The position numbers and the translations under genes were made by a program. Positions 52,301 through 61,346 of a stretch of DNA of 64,000 nucleotides are shown piece after piece (position 1 is the stretch's first letter; each line of letters opens with the position of its first letter). Source of the stretch: Bacteroidota bacterium (lineage in GTDB: Bacteria; Bacteroidota; Bacteroidia; Bacteroidales; Dysgonomonadaceae); NCBI GenBank assembly GCA_023388315.1, contig JAEWGM010000043.1, positions 173,648 through 237,647 on the forward strand, given 5' to 3'. The notes below the pieces were generated by a model. The model saw only the letters and a list, made by a program, of their open reading frames with translations. It had not been told where the DNA came from and searched no databases.

Positions 52301-52589
52301 TTAAAGAAGATATGCCATCCCATTGTATTTCTTGAGAGACAAAACCAACATAAGAAAAAACAAGCGTCGCATTAGGTTGAATGTTTAACGAGAAATTTCC
52401 GTCAATATCTGTAATGGTACCGTTGGTGGTGCCTTTCTCCACTACATTTACTCCAATCAGTGGCTCATTGTTTATGTCCACAACTTTTCCTCTTGCAGTT
52501 CTGTCTTGCGCAAATCCCTGAAAATTCAGAAACGTCAATAACAGAAACGCGAAGAAGATTCTTTCTTTTAATTTTACTTTCATCTTCAT
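49341..52589 (-). CDS. SusC/RagA-family TonB-linked outer-membrane protein
   Basis: This 1082-residue transporter has a signal peptide (about 1-28), a carboxypeptidase-regulatory-like domain (about 33-108, GKVVDINNEPLIGVNVVE), the TonB-box-like DEVVVVGYGTARRVNLTGAV, a plug (NVRGVTSIGQGGSALVLVDG and DAASASIYGARAAFGVVLI) and a large barrel ending in LGLSINF. With SusD it imports an oligomer, usually glycan or peptide. No SusR, hybrid two-component or ECF/anti-sigma regulator lies nearby, so control must be from elsewhere. The two downstream EEP hydrolases hint at a phosphodiester-containing substrate. Confidence 0.95.
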   Translation of the reverse strand: MKMKVKLKERIFFAFLLLTFLNFQGFAQDRTARGKVVDINNEPLIGVNVVEKGTTNGTITDIDGNFSLNIQPNATLVFSYVGFVSQEIQWDGISSLNIVLIDDTELLDEVVVVGYGTARRVNLTGAVDQVTSEVFENRPVNNMTQALVGVIPNLNIQMTDGKPTQSPSYNVRGVTSIGQGGSALVLVDGVEGDPRMLNPNDIESVSVLKDAASASIYGARAAFGVVLITTKSASKGKTSLNYTGSFSSKSPTTVPDNIVDSYPWAQSFSDAWSRWNDNGNTPTAINKTMAFSPAYLAEIKRRWEDPSLPRVEINPVTGAYEYYYSHDWYKELYKDSFFAQDHNVSVSGGNDLASFYLSGRFNGEDGLYKYNTDKYTMYNLRARGNVQLFKWLEVDNNIEYSSMKYRQPINVGEGGNIWRNLADEGPPLAPLLNPDGTLSFPAAYTIGDRYLGKNGADLKQNVLKNKIAFTSEFFDKSLTIRGDFTFQNTEYSHQQVRVQVPYSRYEGQIGYTGTNTNDLQERRSTTDYIATNLYANYTKSIEQKHNIELLGGFNYEQSIYKNVTMTRNGIVYEDAKDINLTLGNNITTAGGYHKWRVAGTFFRVNYNFMERYLLEVNGRYDGSSKFPENQQWAFFPSVSAGWRLTEEPFWKMDPNAISNIKFRISYGSLGNGSINPYTFSENFGISQSGRILGDTRPQRTSQPGVIPNSLTWETATTGNIGLDITALKNRFSFTGDIYKRWTKDMYTVGPSVPAIFGTGVPKGNYGSLETTGWEISLSWMDSFNLAGKPFNYSARATLADSKSIITDYYNPDKNLTDYYIGQTIGEIWGYRVEGLFKSQEEINSSPSQSNIPAHNTRKNYVGDLKFKNLDGDDIIYHGLNRVDDSGDKTIIGNRSPRYVYGLTLSAEWNNFYLSTFFQGVGKQNWYPSTESRFWGQYNRPYNPYPRWQKDKQFRPELNNFDAYLPLLSGYTASSSSRQLGAANDRYLQNVAYLRLRTLNVGYTLPQVISSKINANSISIYFTGENLWTWSPLYKITKDTDVTNIWGAGTQLTGLDSDNTRRDGDGYNYPTLRVLSLGLSINF

Positions 52590-52766
52590 TTTTTAATTCT
52601 AATTATAATTTGGGGATTATTTGATAACCTGCCGCAAAGAAACGGTTGTTTTGTTACAAATGTGTTAATAATATATTAAGAAAATGTTACTTAACATTTC
52701 ACTCTCATTATCTTTTCCTCAATCTATTTTCTAAAATTCTAACTTCTTATTTCTGCAAAAAATAAC

Positions 52767-52774
52767 TACCTTTG
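52767..52774 (+). promoter_or_regulatory. Putative -7 box (TACCTTTG) of ileS
   Basis: TAnnTTTG match 37 bases upstream of the ileS start at 52811. It excludes the upstream in-frame start at 52772. Confidence 0.6.
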
Positions 52775-52810
52775 CAGCCTAATTTTTTATCAGGTTTAAA
52801 TTCATCCAAA

Positions 52811-55800
52811 ATGAGTAAGAAATTTCCGGAATACAATCATTTAGATCTTTCAGGAATCAATAAAGATATTTTACAAAAATGGGATGCTCAAAACGTGTTT
52901 CAAAAAAGCTTGGATACACGCGATGGAAGCCCCGAGTTTGTTTTTTATGAAGGCCCGCCCTCGGCAAACGGTATGCCGGGCATTCATCATGTGATTGCAC
53001 GCTCAATAAAAGATATCTTTTGTCGCTACAAAACGATGAAAGGTTTTTTGGTCAACCGGAAAGCCGGATGGGACACGCACGGGCTTCCCGTAGAACTGGG
53101 CGTGGAGAAAAACCTGGGTATTACGAAAGAAAATATCGGTAAAACTATTTCGGTGGAAGAGTACAACAACGCTTGCCGCACCGAAGTGATGAAATACACC
53201 AAAGAGTGGGAAGACCTTACACGAAAAATGGGGTATTGGGTGGATATGCACGACCCGTACATCACGTATGACAACCGATACATTGAAACCCTGTGGTACT
53301 TGCTCAGCGAAATTTACAAGAAAGGATACCTCTACAAAGGTTACACCATTCAGCCTTACTCGCCCGCGGCGGGAACCGGGTTGAGCACGCACGAATTGAA
53401 CCAGCCCGGCTGCTATCGCGATGTAAAAGACACCACATGCACAGCGCAATTTAAAATTAAAAATCCGCTTCCGGAGTGGGCGGAGTTTGGTGAAGCGTTT
53501 TTCCTTGCTTGGACCACAACGCCGTGGACGCTGCCATCGAACGTGCTGTTGGCTATGGGCCCGAATATTGAATACACTGCCGTTCAAACCTACAACTCTT
53601 ACACCGGAAAACCGGTAACGGTGGTGTTGGCAAAAGACTTGGTAAAAGCCTATTTCTCGGAGAAGAACGCGCAGCTGAAACTTGAAGAGTACAAAGAAGG
53701 CGATAAGAACATTCCGTTTCGCGTTCTCAATAAAACGTGGAAGGGTGCCGAACTCGCCGGAATAGAATATGAACAATTGTTCCCTTGGGTGAAAGCCTCG
53801 GACAATGCCTTCAAGGTGGTTACGGGCGATTTCGTTACCACCGAAGACGGTACAGGTATTGTGCACATCGCGCCAACCTTTGGTGCCGATGACGCTAAAG
53901 TGGGCAAGGAAAACGATGTTGCCGGCCTCACGCTCATAGATAAAGACGGAAACACCCGCCCGATGGTGGATTTAACGGGAAAATTCTATCGAATAGAGGA
54001 TTTGGACACCGACTTTGTGAAAAACAACGTGAACGTTGATTTGTATAAAGAATTCGCGGGGCGGTTTGTGAAAAATCAATACGACCCAACTCTAAGCGAT
54101 GACGATGTTACACTCGACGTGGATTTATCCGTTTATCTCAAGTTGCACAACCGCGCGTTTCGCATCGAAAAATTTGTCCACAGCTACCCGCACTGCTGGC
54201 GCACCGATAAACCGGTATTGTATTATCCGTTAGACAGTTGGTTTATTCGCACTACCGCCTGCAAACAACGGATGATGGAATTGAACAACACCATCAATTG
54301 GAAGCCGCAATCAACCGGCACGGGGCGTTTTGAAAAGTGGCTCGAAAACCTGCAAGACTGGAACTTGAGTCGCAGCCGTTATTGGGGGACGCCTTTGCCC
54401 ATTTGGCGCACCGAAGACGGCAAAGAAGAAAAATGCATTGGCTCGGTAAAAGAGCTTTTCGATGAAATGCAAAAAGCCATTGAAGCCGGCTTAATGGCGG
54501 AGTTGCCCTGGAAAGGCGTTACGATAAACGATTACAAAGAACTTGAATACGATAACATCGACTTGCACCGTCCTTATGTGGACAATATCGTGCTGGTTTC
54601 CGATTCGGGAAAACCCATGCACCGCGAACTCGATTTGATAGACGTTTGGTTCGACAGTGGCGCGATGCCCTTTGCGCAATTCTTCTATCCTCATATTTCG
54701 GAGGAGGAGTTTGCCAAAGTATATCCGGCCGATTTTATTGCCGAAGGCGTGGACCAAACCCGAGGATGGTTTTTTACACTGCACGCCATTAGTACGATGA
54801 TAAAAGACAGCGTTGCCTTCAAAAACGTAATATCCAACGGGTTGGTGCTCGATAAAAACGGCAATAAAATGTCTAAGCGATTGGGGAATGCCGTGGATCC
54901 GTTTGAAACCATCGAAAACTTCGGTTCCGACCCGCTTCGCTGGTATATGGTAACGAACGCTTCACCATGGGACAATCTCAAATTCGATATTGACGGAGTG
55001 GAAGAAGCTCGACGCAAATTCTTCGGAACGTTATACAACACCTATTCTTTCTTCGCGCTATATGCCAATGTGGATGATTTCCACAACCAATATCCGCAAA
55101 TTCCGGTAGAAAAGCGGCCCGAAATTGACCGATGGATTATTTCGCTGCTCAATTCGTTGGTGAAAGAAGTGGATGAAGATTACAACGCCTATGAACCCAC
55201 CCGTGCCGGACGCGCCATCGCCAATTTCGTGAACGACAACCTCAGCAACTGGTACGTTCGGTTGAACCGCAAACGTTTCTGGGGCGGCGAAATGACCGAC
55301 GATAAGCTGTCGGCTTATCAAACGCTTTACGAATGCCTGGTGACCGTGGCGAAATTGATGGCGCCCATTGCGCCGTTTTACGCAGATAGGCTTTATCTCG
55401 ATCTTGTTTCGGCAACTGGAAGCGAAGAGTTTGAATCCGTTCACTTGGCCGATTTCCCCACACCGGCGGAAGAATTGATTGATCAGCAACTGGAAGAGCA
55501 AATGTATTTGGCACAAACCGCTTCGTCTATTGTGCTGGCACTGCGCCGAAAAGAAAATTTAAAAGTAAGACAACCGTTGTCAAAAATATTGATTCCGGTG
55601 CTCAACCAAGAGCAGCGCGACAATGTGGAAGCCGTTAAGCCGCTTATCCTTAGCGAAGTGAATGTGAAGGAGCTGGAGTTTGTGGATTCGGCAAACGATA
55701 TGTTGGTAAAACGGGTGAAGCCCGATTTTAAAAAACTGGGGCCAAAGTACGGCAAAATAATGAAAAAGTTGGCGGCGCAAATTCAACAAATGTCGCAGCC

Positions 55801-56224
55801 CGAAATCAACCAATTGGAGAAAGACGGGGCGTTCACGTTGCACATTGACAGGCAGGAGGCGCACATCACCACCGATGACGTGGAAATCATATCGGAAGAC
55901 ATTCCCGGATGGCTCGTGGGCAATGAGGGGCGCCTTACCGTGGCGCTGGACATTACCGTAACCGACGAGTTGCGCAAAGAAGGCATCGCCCGTGAATTGG
56001 TCAACCGCATTCAGAACCTGCGTAAATCCAAAGATTTTGAAATTACCGACCGCATCGGTGTTCAACTTTCATCGAATTCGCTGTTCGATGCAGCGATTGA
56101 AGAATTTGCCGGCTACATCAAGTCACAAGTGTTGGCCGATTTCATAGAAATCAAACCCGATGTTTATGAAGACGAAATAGAGATTGATGAGGAAAACCTA
56201 ACCATCAGTATTCGCAAACAATAA
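52811..56224 (+). CDS. ileS: Isoleucine--tRNA ligase
   Basis: This enzyme of about 1137 residues charges tRNA-Ile. It has the HIGH-like signature GMPGIHHV near residue 55, the editing-domain sequence WTTTPWTLPSNVLLA, and the KMSKR motif in GNKMSKRLGNAVDP. The C-terminal anticodon-binding part contains RREENLKV-like ALRRKENLKVRQPLSK, typical of the longer, eukaryote-like IleRS type found in Bacteroidota (often linked to mupirocin tolerance). The start at 52811 follows the -7 box by 37 bases. Confidence 0.97.
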   Translation: MSKKFPEYNHLDLSGINKDILQKWDAQNVFQKSLDTRDGSPEFVFYEGPPSANGMPGIHHVIARSIKDIFCRYKTMKGFLVNRKAGWDTHGLPVELGVEKNLGITKENIGKTISVEEYNNACRTEVMKYTKEWEDLTRKMGYWVDMHDPYITYDNRYIETLWYLLSEIYKKGYLYKGYTIQPYSPAAGTGLSTHELNQPGCYRDVKDTTCTAQFKIKNPLPEWAEFGEAFFLAWTTTPWTLPSNVLLAMGPNIEYTAVQTYNSYTGKPVTVVLAKDLVKAYFSEKNAQLKLEEYKEGDKNIPFRVLNKTWKGAELAGIEYEQLFPWVKASDNAFKVVTGDFVTTEDGTGIVHIAPTFGADDAKVGKENDVAGLTLIDKDGNTRPMVDLTGKFYRIEDLDTDFVKNNVNVDLYKEFAGRFVKNQYDPTLSDDDVTLDVDLSVYLKLHNRAFRIEKFVHSYPHCWRTDKPVLYYPLDSWFIRTTACKQRMMELNNTINWKPQSTGTGRFEKWLENLQDWNLSRSRYWGTPLPIWRTEDGKEEKCIGSVKELFDEMQKAIEAGLMAELPWKGVTINDYKELEYDNIDLHRPYVDNIVLVSDSGKPMHRELDLIDVWFDSGAMPFAQFFYPHISEEEFAKVYPADFIAEGVDQTRGWFFTLHAISTMIKDSVAFKNVISNGLVLDKNGNKMSKRLGNAVDPFETIENFGSDPLRWYMVTNASPWDNLKFDIDGVEEARRKFFGTLYNTYSFFALYANVDDFHNQYPQIPVEKRPEIDRWIISLLNSLVKEVDEDYNAYEPTRAGRAIANFVNDNLSNWYVRLNRKRFWGGEMTDDKLSAYQTLYECLVTVAKLMAPIAPFYADRLYLDLVSATGSEEFESVHLADFPTPAEELIDQQLEEQMYLAQTASSIVLALRRKENLKVRQPLSKILIPVLNQEQRDNVEAVKPLILSEVNVKELEFVDSANDMLVKRVKPDFKKLGPKYGKIMKKLAAQIQQMSQPEINQLEKDGAFTLHIDRQEAHITTDDVEIISEDIPGWLVGNEGRLTVALDITVTDELRKEGIARELVNRIQNLRKSKDFEITDRIGVQLSSNSLFDAAIEEFAGYIKSQVLADFIEIKPDVYEDEIEIDEENLTISIRKQ

Positions 56225-56246
56225 TAATATAATAACGAAAATTGCT

Positions 56247-56254
56247 TATCTTTG
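56247..56254 (+). promoter_or_regulatory. Putative -7 box (TATCTTTG) of the dksA-like/lspA group
   Basis: TAnnTTTG match just after ileS and 84 bases before the DksA-like start. Confidence 0.55.
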
Positions 56255-56337
56255 CGAAAAAAGAGAGAACGGCTGAACCAATTTTTGACCTTGAGAGAAA
56301 ACTAAAACAAATATTGAATAATTAAACATATACTGCT

Positions 56338-56718
56338 ATGAGTGAAAAAACAAGATATTCAGATGAGGAGTTGGAAGAATTCCGCGCCATCATCAACGAT
56401 AAATTAAGCGTAGCGCAACAAGAATACGAAAACTACCGCGCGGCGGTTACCAACGCCGATGGTAACGACACGATGGACACCTCGCCCACCTACAAAGTAC
56501 TGGAGGAAGGCGCTTCTACGCTTTCAAAAGAAGAGGCCGGGCGTTTGGCACAACGTCAAATGAAGTTTATACAAAACCTGCAAGCCGCACTGGTGCGCAT
56601 AGAAAACGGCACTTACGGCATTTGTCGTGAAACGGGAAAACTTATCCCCAAAGAGCGTCTGCGCGCTGTTCCACACGCCACATTGAGCATCGAAGCCAAA
56701 AGCGGAAAGAAAAGATAA
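56338..56718 (+). CDS. TraR/DksA-family protein with degenerate zinc finger
   Basis: This 126-residue protein has the DksA coiled-coil N-terminus (DEELEEFRAIINDKLSVAQQEYENY) and the C-terminal globular part RIENGTYGICRETGKLIPKERLRAVPHATLSIEAK. Where DksA has four zinc cysteines, only one Cys remains; this degenerate form is usual in Bacteroidota. It may still bind RNA polymerase and respond to starvation, but the fold must be held without zinc. lspA begins 27 bases downstream. Confidence 0.92.
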   Translation: MSEKTRYSDEELEEFRAIINDKLSVAQQEYENYRAAVTNADGNDTMDTSPTYKVLEEGASTLSKEEAGRLAQRQMKFIQNLQAALVRIENGTYGICRETGKLIPKERLRAVPHATLSIEAKSGKKR

Positions 56719-56744
56719 GCGCCGTTTCCATATAACCAACATGT

Positions 56745-57422
56745 ATGAAGAATAATACATATAAAGGATTAACGGCCGTATCGGTTGTAGTACTTATTCT
56801 TTTAATCGACCAGTTTACAAAGATATGGGTCAAAACCCATATGGCGCTTTACGATACCATTCATATAACCGATTGGTTTAAAATTTATTTTGTAGAAAAC
56901 AACGGAATGGCTTTCGGCATTGAGGCGGGAGGCAAGTTATTTCTTTCTATTTTTCGTCTTGTTGCCGTGGTTTTCATTATTGTTTACCTGAAAAAACTGG
57001 TAAGAGAAAACTACAAAGCCGGCTTTATTGCTTGCGTATCGTTGGTTTTGGCCGGAGCTTCGGGAAATATTATCGACAGTGTTTTCTACGGAACCATTTT
57101 CGAAGCAAGCCATGCAGGGCATGTGGCATCGTTTGTGCCGTTTGGTGAAGGTTACTCGTCGCTGCTGCACGGCAAGGTGGTGGATATGTTGTACTTCCCC
57201 ATCATTGATGGCAGGTGGCCCGATTGGGTGCCTTATTTTGGCGGCCAGGATTTTCTGTTCTTCCGGTTTATCTTCAATATCGCGGACTCGGCCATTTCCG
57301 TAGGAGTGGTGTTGCTGCTCCTGTTTTACAGAAAAACCTTTTCTTATTCGCTTCTTTCCGATAAGGAAAAAGAAAAACTACACAATAAGCCACAAGAAAA
57401 AGACTCGGCAAGTGAAATATAA
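56745..57422 (+). CDS. lspA: Lipoprotein signal peptidase (SPase II)
   Basis: This 225-residue inner-membrane aspartyl protease removes lipoprotein signal peptides. It has four membrane segments and the two catalytic aspartates in the motifs GNIIDSVFYG (near residue 110) and FNIADSAISVG (near residue 181), plus the VENNGMAFGIE segment. Somewhat longer than the Proteobacterial enzyme due to the central loop and charged tail, as is common in Bacteroidota. Many lipoproteins in this window depend on it. Confidence 0.96.
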   Translation: MKNNTYKGLTAVSVVVLILLIDQFTKIWVKTHMALYDTIHITDWFKIYFVENNGMAFGIEAGGKLFLSIFRLVAVVFIIVYLKKLVRENYKAGFIACVSLVLAGASGNIIDSVFYGTIFEASHAGHVASFVPFGEGYSSLLHGKVVDMLYFPIIDGRWPDWVPYFGGQDFLFFRFIFNIADSAISVGVVLLLLFYRKTFSYSLLSDKEKEKLHNKPQEKDSASEI

Positions 57423-58260
57423 GATTGTTGCATATCTGTTTATTGTTGCGGCATCAGGCGCAATAATCTCTTCCTGTCAGAACAGGCCCAAGGAAGTATT
57501 AAGCAGAAAAAATATGGAACAATTAATGTTTGACGTGTACGTGGCGGAAGCCATGATGGAAACCGATTATCACACGTTCAGCTCGCCGGAGCAAAAAGAA
57601 GCCAATATTCGCCAAGTTTTTCAGAAACACAACGTTACGCAAGCGCAATGGGATACATCGCTCGCTTGGTATTCCGATAGGATTGATGTGTATCTGAGAA
57701 TGAACGACTCGGTGAAATCGCGCTTGCAACGCGAAAAAAGGCACATAGATGATTTGATAGCCCGTCAAAACGCGGAACAACAAAGAGATAACGAACTGTT
57801 GTATTCCGCCACCTATATTCCTCCGGTTTATACTTATCTTTTGCCCAACACGCGAGGCGGCATATCGTTTCAATTGGATTCGGCTTACCTGTCTTCCAAC
57901 CTGCCGGATGACAATTTTTCACTCACATTCAGCGTAATGGGCATTCCATCGGAACAAACCCCCGATTTTTCAGCCCGCTTAACGCTCACTTACGCGGACA
58001 CTGTCATCTACAGAAATACAAAAATTACAAACAACGAAACCTACAGCCTGCCCGTTTCAAAATATATTCTCAATGATACGTTATCGCGAATCAACGGTTT
58101 CATTCATTTGCAAGACCCTGAAAACCGGTTTAAAAACATCGGGCTTTACAATATTTTCTTAGGAAGTGAAAACCGGCAAGAAATGGATTTCACGGAACCG
58201 CATGAATCCGTCTTGGAGCAAGAACCAATGCCTATGCGAGAGGTTGAGCAAGTGCAATAA
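57412..58260 (+). CDS. DUF4296 lipoprotein
   Basis: This 282-residue protein overlaps lspA by 11 bases and starts at GTG. It has a lipoprotein signal (IISSC) and an N-terminal DUF4296 domain (RKNMEQLMFDVYVAEAMME, then FQKHNVTQAQWDTSLAWY), followed by a beta-rich C-terminal region. DUF4296 genes sit next to lspA in many Bacteroidota. Role unknown; the placement hints at lipoprotein biogenesis or just co-expression. Confidence 0.85.
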   Translation: MKYKIVAYLFIVAASGAIISSCQNRPKEVLSRKNMEQLMFDVYVAEAMMETDYHTFSSPEQKEANIRQVFQKHNVTQAQWDTSLAWYSDRIDVYLRMNDSVKSRLQREKRHIDDLIARQNAEQQRDNELLYSATYIPPVYTYLLPNTRGGISFQLDSAYLSSNLPDDNFSLTFSVMGIPSEQTPDFSARLTLTYADTVIYRNTKITNNETYSLPVSKYILNDTLSRINGFIHLQDPENRFKNIGLYNIFLGSENRQEMDFTEPHESVLEQEPMPMREVEQVQ

Positions 58261-58306
58261 CTCATATATAAAACTTATAATGTGTGCAAAAAGCGAAATA
58301 ATTTCT

Positions 58307-58314
58307 TATATTTG
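58307..58314 (+). promoter_or_regulatory. Putative -7 box (TATATTTG) of ppdK
   Basis: TAnnTTTG match 57 bases upstream of the start codon. Confidence 0.55.
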
Positions 58315-58370
58315 TCGGAAAAATAAAATCAATATACACAAATAATATTCAACTAATTAGTTTACATTAA

Positions 58371-61091
58371 ATGGAGAAAAAAAGAGTTTATACCTTTGGC
58401 GATGGAAAGGCCGAAGGCCGTGCAGACATGAAAAATCTGCTGGGTGGAAAAGGCGCTAACCTCGCCGAGATGAATTTAATTGGTGTTCCCGTTCCTCCGG
58501 GATTTACCATTACCACCGAGGTATGTAGCGAATATAACCAATTGGGCAAAGACCAAGTGGTTCAATTGCTGAAACCCGAAGTGGAAAAAGCCATCGAAAA
58601 CATTGAAAATCTGATGGGAGCCAAATTTGGCGACAGAGAAAACCCCTGTTTGGTTTCTGTGCGTTCAGGCGCCCGCGTTTCCATGCCCGGTATGATGGAC
58701 ACCGTGTTGAACCTCGGTTTGAACGACGATGCCGTGGAAGGAATCGCCAAAAAATCGGGCAACGAACGCTTCGCCTGGGACTCCTACCGCCGCTTTGTGC
58801 AAATGTATGGCGACGTGGTGCTGGGAATGAAACCCGAAAGCAAAGACGACATAGACCCCTTTGAAGAAATCATGGAAGAAATGAAACACGCCAAAGGAGT
58901 AGAGCTCGACAACGATTTGTCCGTGGACGATTTGAAAGAACTGGTAAAACGTTTCAAAGCCGCTGTGAAAAAACAAACCGGAAACGATTTCCCCGAAAGC
59001 GCTTGGGAGCAATTGTGGGGTGCCGTGTGTGCCGTGTTTGACAGCTGGATGAACGAGCGCGCCATTCTTTATCGGAAGATGAACAACTTCTCCGACGATT
59101 GGGGAACGGCCGTAAACGTGCAAGCAATGGTTTACGGAAACATGGGAAAAACATCGGGAACCGGTGTATGCTTCACCCGCGACTCGGCCACCGGAGAAGA
59201 TATTTTCAACGGTGAGTACCTCATCGACGCGCAAGGCGAAGACGTGGTAGCCGGCGTGCGCACACCACAAGAAATCACGTTGGAAGGTTCACGTCGCTGG
59301 GCAAAATTGCAAGGCGTATCGGAAGAAGACCGTGCCGCTAAATTCCCCTCGTTGGAAGAAGTAATGCCCGACTGCGCCAAAGAGTTGATTGACGTAACGA
59401 AAAGACTGGAAGAGTACTTTAAAGATATGCAAGACCTTGAGTTTACCATTCAAGACGGTAAATTGTGGATTTTGCAAACCCGAAGCGGAAAACGCACCGG
59501 AGCGGCTATGGTGAAAATTGCCATGGATATGTTCCACGAAGGAGCTATTGACGAAAAAACGCTTCTGATGCGCTGCGATCCGGAAAAACTGGACGAATTG
59601 CTTCACCCCGTTTTCGATAAAAAAGCGTTGGCCAACGCCACACGCATAACCAACGGGCTTCCCGCCTCGCCGGGAGCGGCCGCGGGACAAATTGTGTTCC
59701 ACGCCGACGATGCCGAAGAATGGGCAAAAGACGGCAAAAAAGTAATTCTTTGCCGCATCGAAACCTCACCCGAAGACCTTCGTGGTATGGCTTCGGCGCA
59801 GGGAATTCTCACCGCTCGTGGCGGGATGACATCGCACGCGGCGGTGGTGGCGCGCGGTATGGGTAAATGCTGCGTTTCGGCTGCTAACGGCGTGGTGATG
59901 AACTACAAAGAAAGAACCATGACCGTTAACGGCAAAGAACTGAAAGAAGGCGATTGGATTTCGCTGAACGGAACCACCGGTAACGTGTACGAAGGAAAAA
60001 TTGCTACGCAAGACGCGGAACTGGGCGATGATTTCGCTGAGTTGATGAAAATTGCCGACAAATATACCCGTATGCAAGTAAGAACCAACGCCGATACGCC
60101 GCACGATGCCGATACGGCTCGCAAATTTGGCGCGCAAGGAATTGGTTTATGCCGCACAGAGCATATGTTCTTTGAAGAAGACAAAATTGTGTCCATGCGC
60201 GAAATGATTCTCGCAAAAGATGCCGAAGGCCGTCGCAAAGCATTGGAAAAACTGCTCCCGCTGCAAAAAGAAGACTTCAAAGGAATCTTCGCCGCGATGG
60301 ACGGTTATCCCGTAACCGTTCGCTTGCTTGACCCGCCTTTGCACGAGTTTGTTCCCCACGATGAAAAAGGACAAATGGAAATGGCCAAAGTAATGGGTAT
60401 TTCATACAAAGACATCCACGAGCGTGTGGAAGGTCTCATGGAATCTAACCCGATGCTTGGTTTGCGCGGTTGCCGCCTCGGAAACTTGTATCCCGAAATT
60501 ACCGAAATGCAAACTCGCGCCATTATTGAGGCCGCTATTGAGTTGAAAAAAGAAGGCATCAAGGCAATTCCCGAAATCATGGTGCCGCTCACCGGAATTG
60601 TGTATGAGTTTAAAGCACAGAAAGATATCATTGAGGAGACCATTCAAAAAGTATTTGCCGAGAAAGGTGATACCGTAGAATATAAAGTGGGAACCATGAT
60701 TGAAATTCCACGTGCGGCGCTCACCGCCCACAAAATTGCCAAAGAGGCCGATTTCTTCTCGTTTGGAACAAACGACCTCACGCAAATGACGTTTGGTTAC
60801 AGCCGCGACGACGTGGCCAAATTCCTCCCGATGTATATCGACAAAGGAATTTTGAAACAAGACCCGTTTGCCGTTCTCGACCAAAATGGCGTGGGACAGT
60901 TGGTTCGCTTGGCCGTACAAAAAGGACGCGAAGTGAAATCCACCCTCAAATGCGGTATTTGCGGTGAGCACGGTGGTGAACCATCATCGGTTAAATTCTG
61001 CCACAGTGTGGGGCTAAACTACGTTTCTTGCTCGCCGTTCCGCGTGCCCATCGCACGGTTGGCGGCAGCGCAGGCAGCCATCGAGGGATAA
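58371..61091 (+). CDS. ppdK: Pyruvate, phosphate dikinase
   Basis: This 906-residue enzyme interconverts pyruvate, ATP and phosphate with PEP, AMP and pyrophosphate. It has the N-terminal nucleotide-binding domain (LLGGKGANLAEMN), the swivelling phosphohistidine domain with the catalytic His in GGMTSHAAVVARGMGKCC (near residue 489), and the C-terminal TIM barrel for PEP with the catalytic Cys in CGICGEHGGEPSS. Length fits the family. It serves glycolysis or gluconeogenesis in anaerobic Bacteroidota. Confidence 0.97.
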   Translation: MEKKRVYTFGDGKAEGRADMKNLLGGKGANLAEMNLIGVPVPPGFTITTEVCSEYNQLGKDQVVQLLKPEVEKAIENIENLMGAKFGDRENPCLVSVRSGARVSMPGMMDTVLNLGLNDDAVEGIAKKSGNERFAWDSYRRFVQMYGDVVLGMKPESKDDIDPFEEIMEEMKHAKGVELDNDLSVDDLKELVKRFKAAVKKQTGNDFPESAWEQLWGAVCAVFDSWMNERAILYRKMNNFSDDWGTAVNVQAMVYGNMGKTSGTGVCFTRDSATGEDIFNGEYLIDAQGEDVVAGVRTPQEITLEGSRRWAKLQGVSEEDRAAKFPSLEEVMPDCAKELIDVTKRLEEYFKDMQDLEFTIQDGKLWILQTRSGKRTGAAMVKIAMDMFHEGAIDEKTLLMRCDPEKLDELLHPVFDKKALANATRITNGLPASPGAAAGQIVFHADDAEEWAKDGKKVILCRIETSPEDLRGMASAQGILTARGGMTSHAAVVARGMGKCCVSAANGVVMNYKERTMTVNGKELKEGDWISLNGTTGNVYEGKIATQDAELGDDFAELMKIADKYTRMQVRTNADTPHDADTARKFGAQGIGLCRTEHMFFEEDKIVSMREMILAKDAEGRRKALEKLLPLQKEDFKGIFAAMDGYPVTVRLLDPPLHEFVPHDEKGQMEMAKVMGISYKDIHERVEGLMESNPMLGLRGCRLGNLYPEITEMQTRAIIEAAIELKKEGIKAIPEIMVPLTGIVYEFKAQKDIIEETIQKVFAEKGDTVEYKVGTMIEIPRAALTAHKIAKEADFFSFGTNDLTQMTFGYSRDDVAKFLPMYIDKGILKQDPFAVLDQNGVGQLVRLAVQKGREVKSTLKCGICGEHGGEPSSVKFCHSVGLNYVSCSPFRVPIARLAAAQAAIEG

Positions 61092-61119
61092 CCCCGAAAC
61101 ATCATTCCTTATTATACAA

Positions 61120-61158
61120 ACAGAGACGGTTGCAAATGCATCGTCTCTGTTGTTTTTT
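61120..61158 (+). terminator. Intrinsic terminator of ppdK
   Basis: ACAGAGACG (61120-61128) pairs with CGTCTCTGT (61142-61150) and is followed by a T-run. Confidence 0.85.
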
Positions 61159-61188
61159 GAGAAAAGATGAATCCCCGCCGGGACTTCC

Positions 61189-61277
61189 CCCTCGCGCCAA
61201 TTTGTAATCGGTGTGTTGCGCGAAGCAAATTAGTTTGCTGCCAGGAGGCACGCTTTCCAAAAGCGCGCCAGCGAGGG
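61189..61277. repeat. Inverted-repeat-bounded GC-rich element
   Basis: CCCTCGC (61189-61195) and GCGAGGG (61271-61277) are exact complements. Inside are smaller hairpin-capable words (AGCAAATTAGTTTGCT; CGCTTTCCAAAAGCG). It lies between the ppdK terminator and the first cassette repeat and carries no gene. Related GC-rich intergenic words occur in other Bacteroidota. Confidence 0.5.
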
Positions 61278-61346
61278 TTCTCAATCATTATAAATGTCGT
61301 CTGTTTGTCATTTTTGTTTCAAAGGTCGTGTTTTTTTAGGCTTGCA

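Noticed and set aside
53003..53866. 287-codon open frame antisense to ileS
   Set aside because: It is a shadow of the real IleRS gene; its composition (many His, Phe, Val) is what the complementary strand of a GC-rich-third-position gene gives, and no domain is recognisable.
61102..61284. 60-codon minus-strand frame after ppdK
   Set aside because: It runs through the ppdK terminator and an inverted-repeat element and has no resemblance to a protein.
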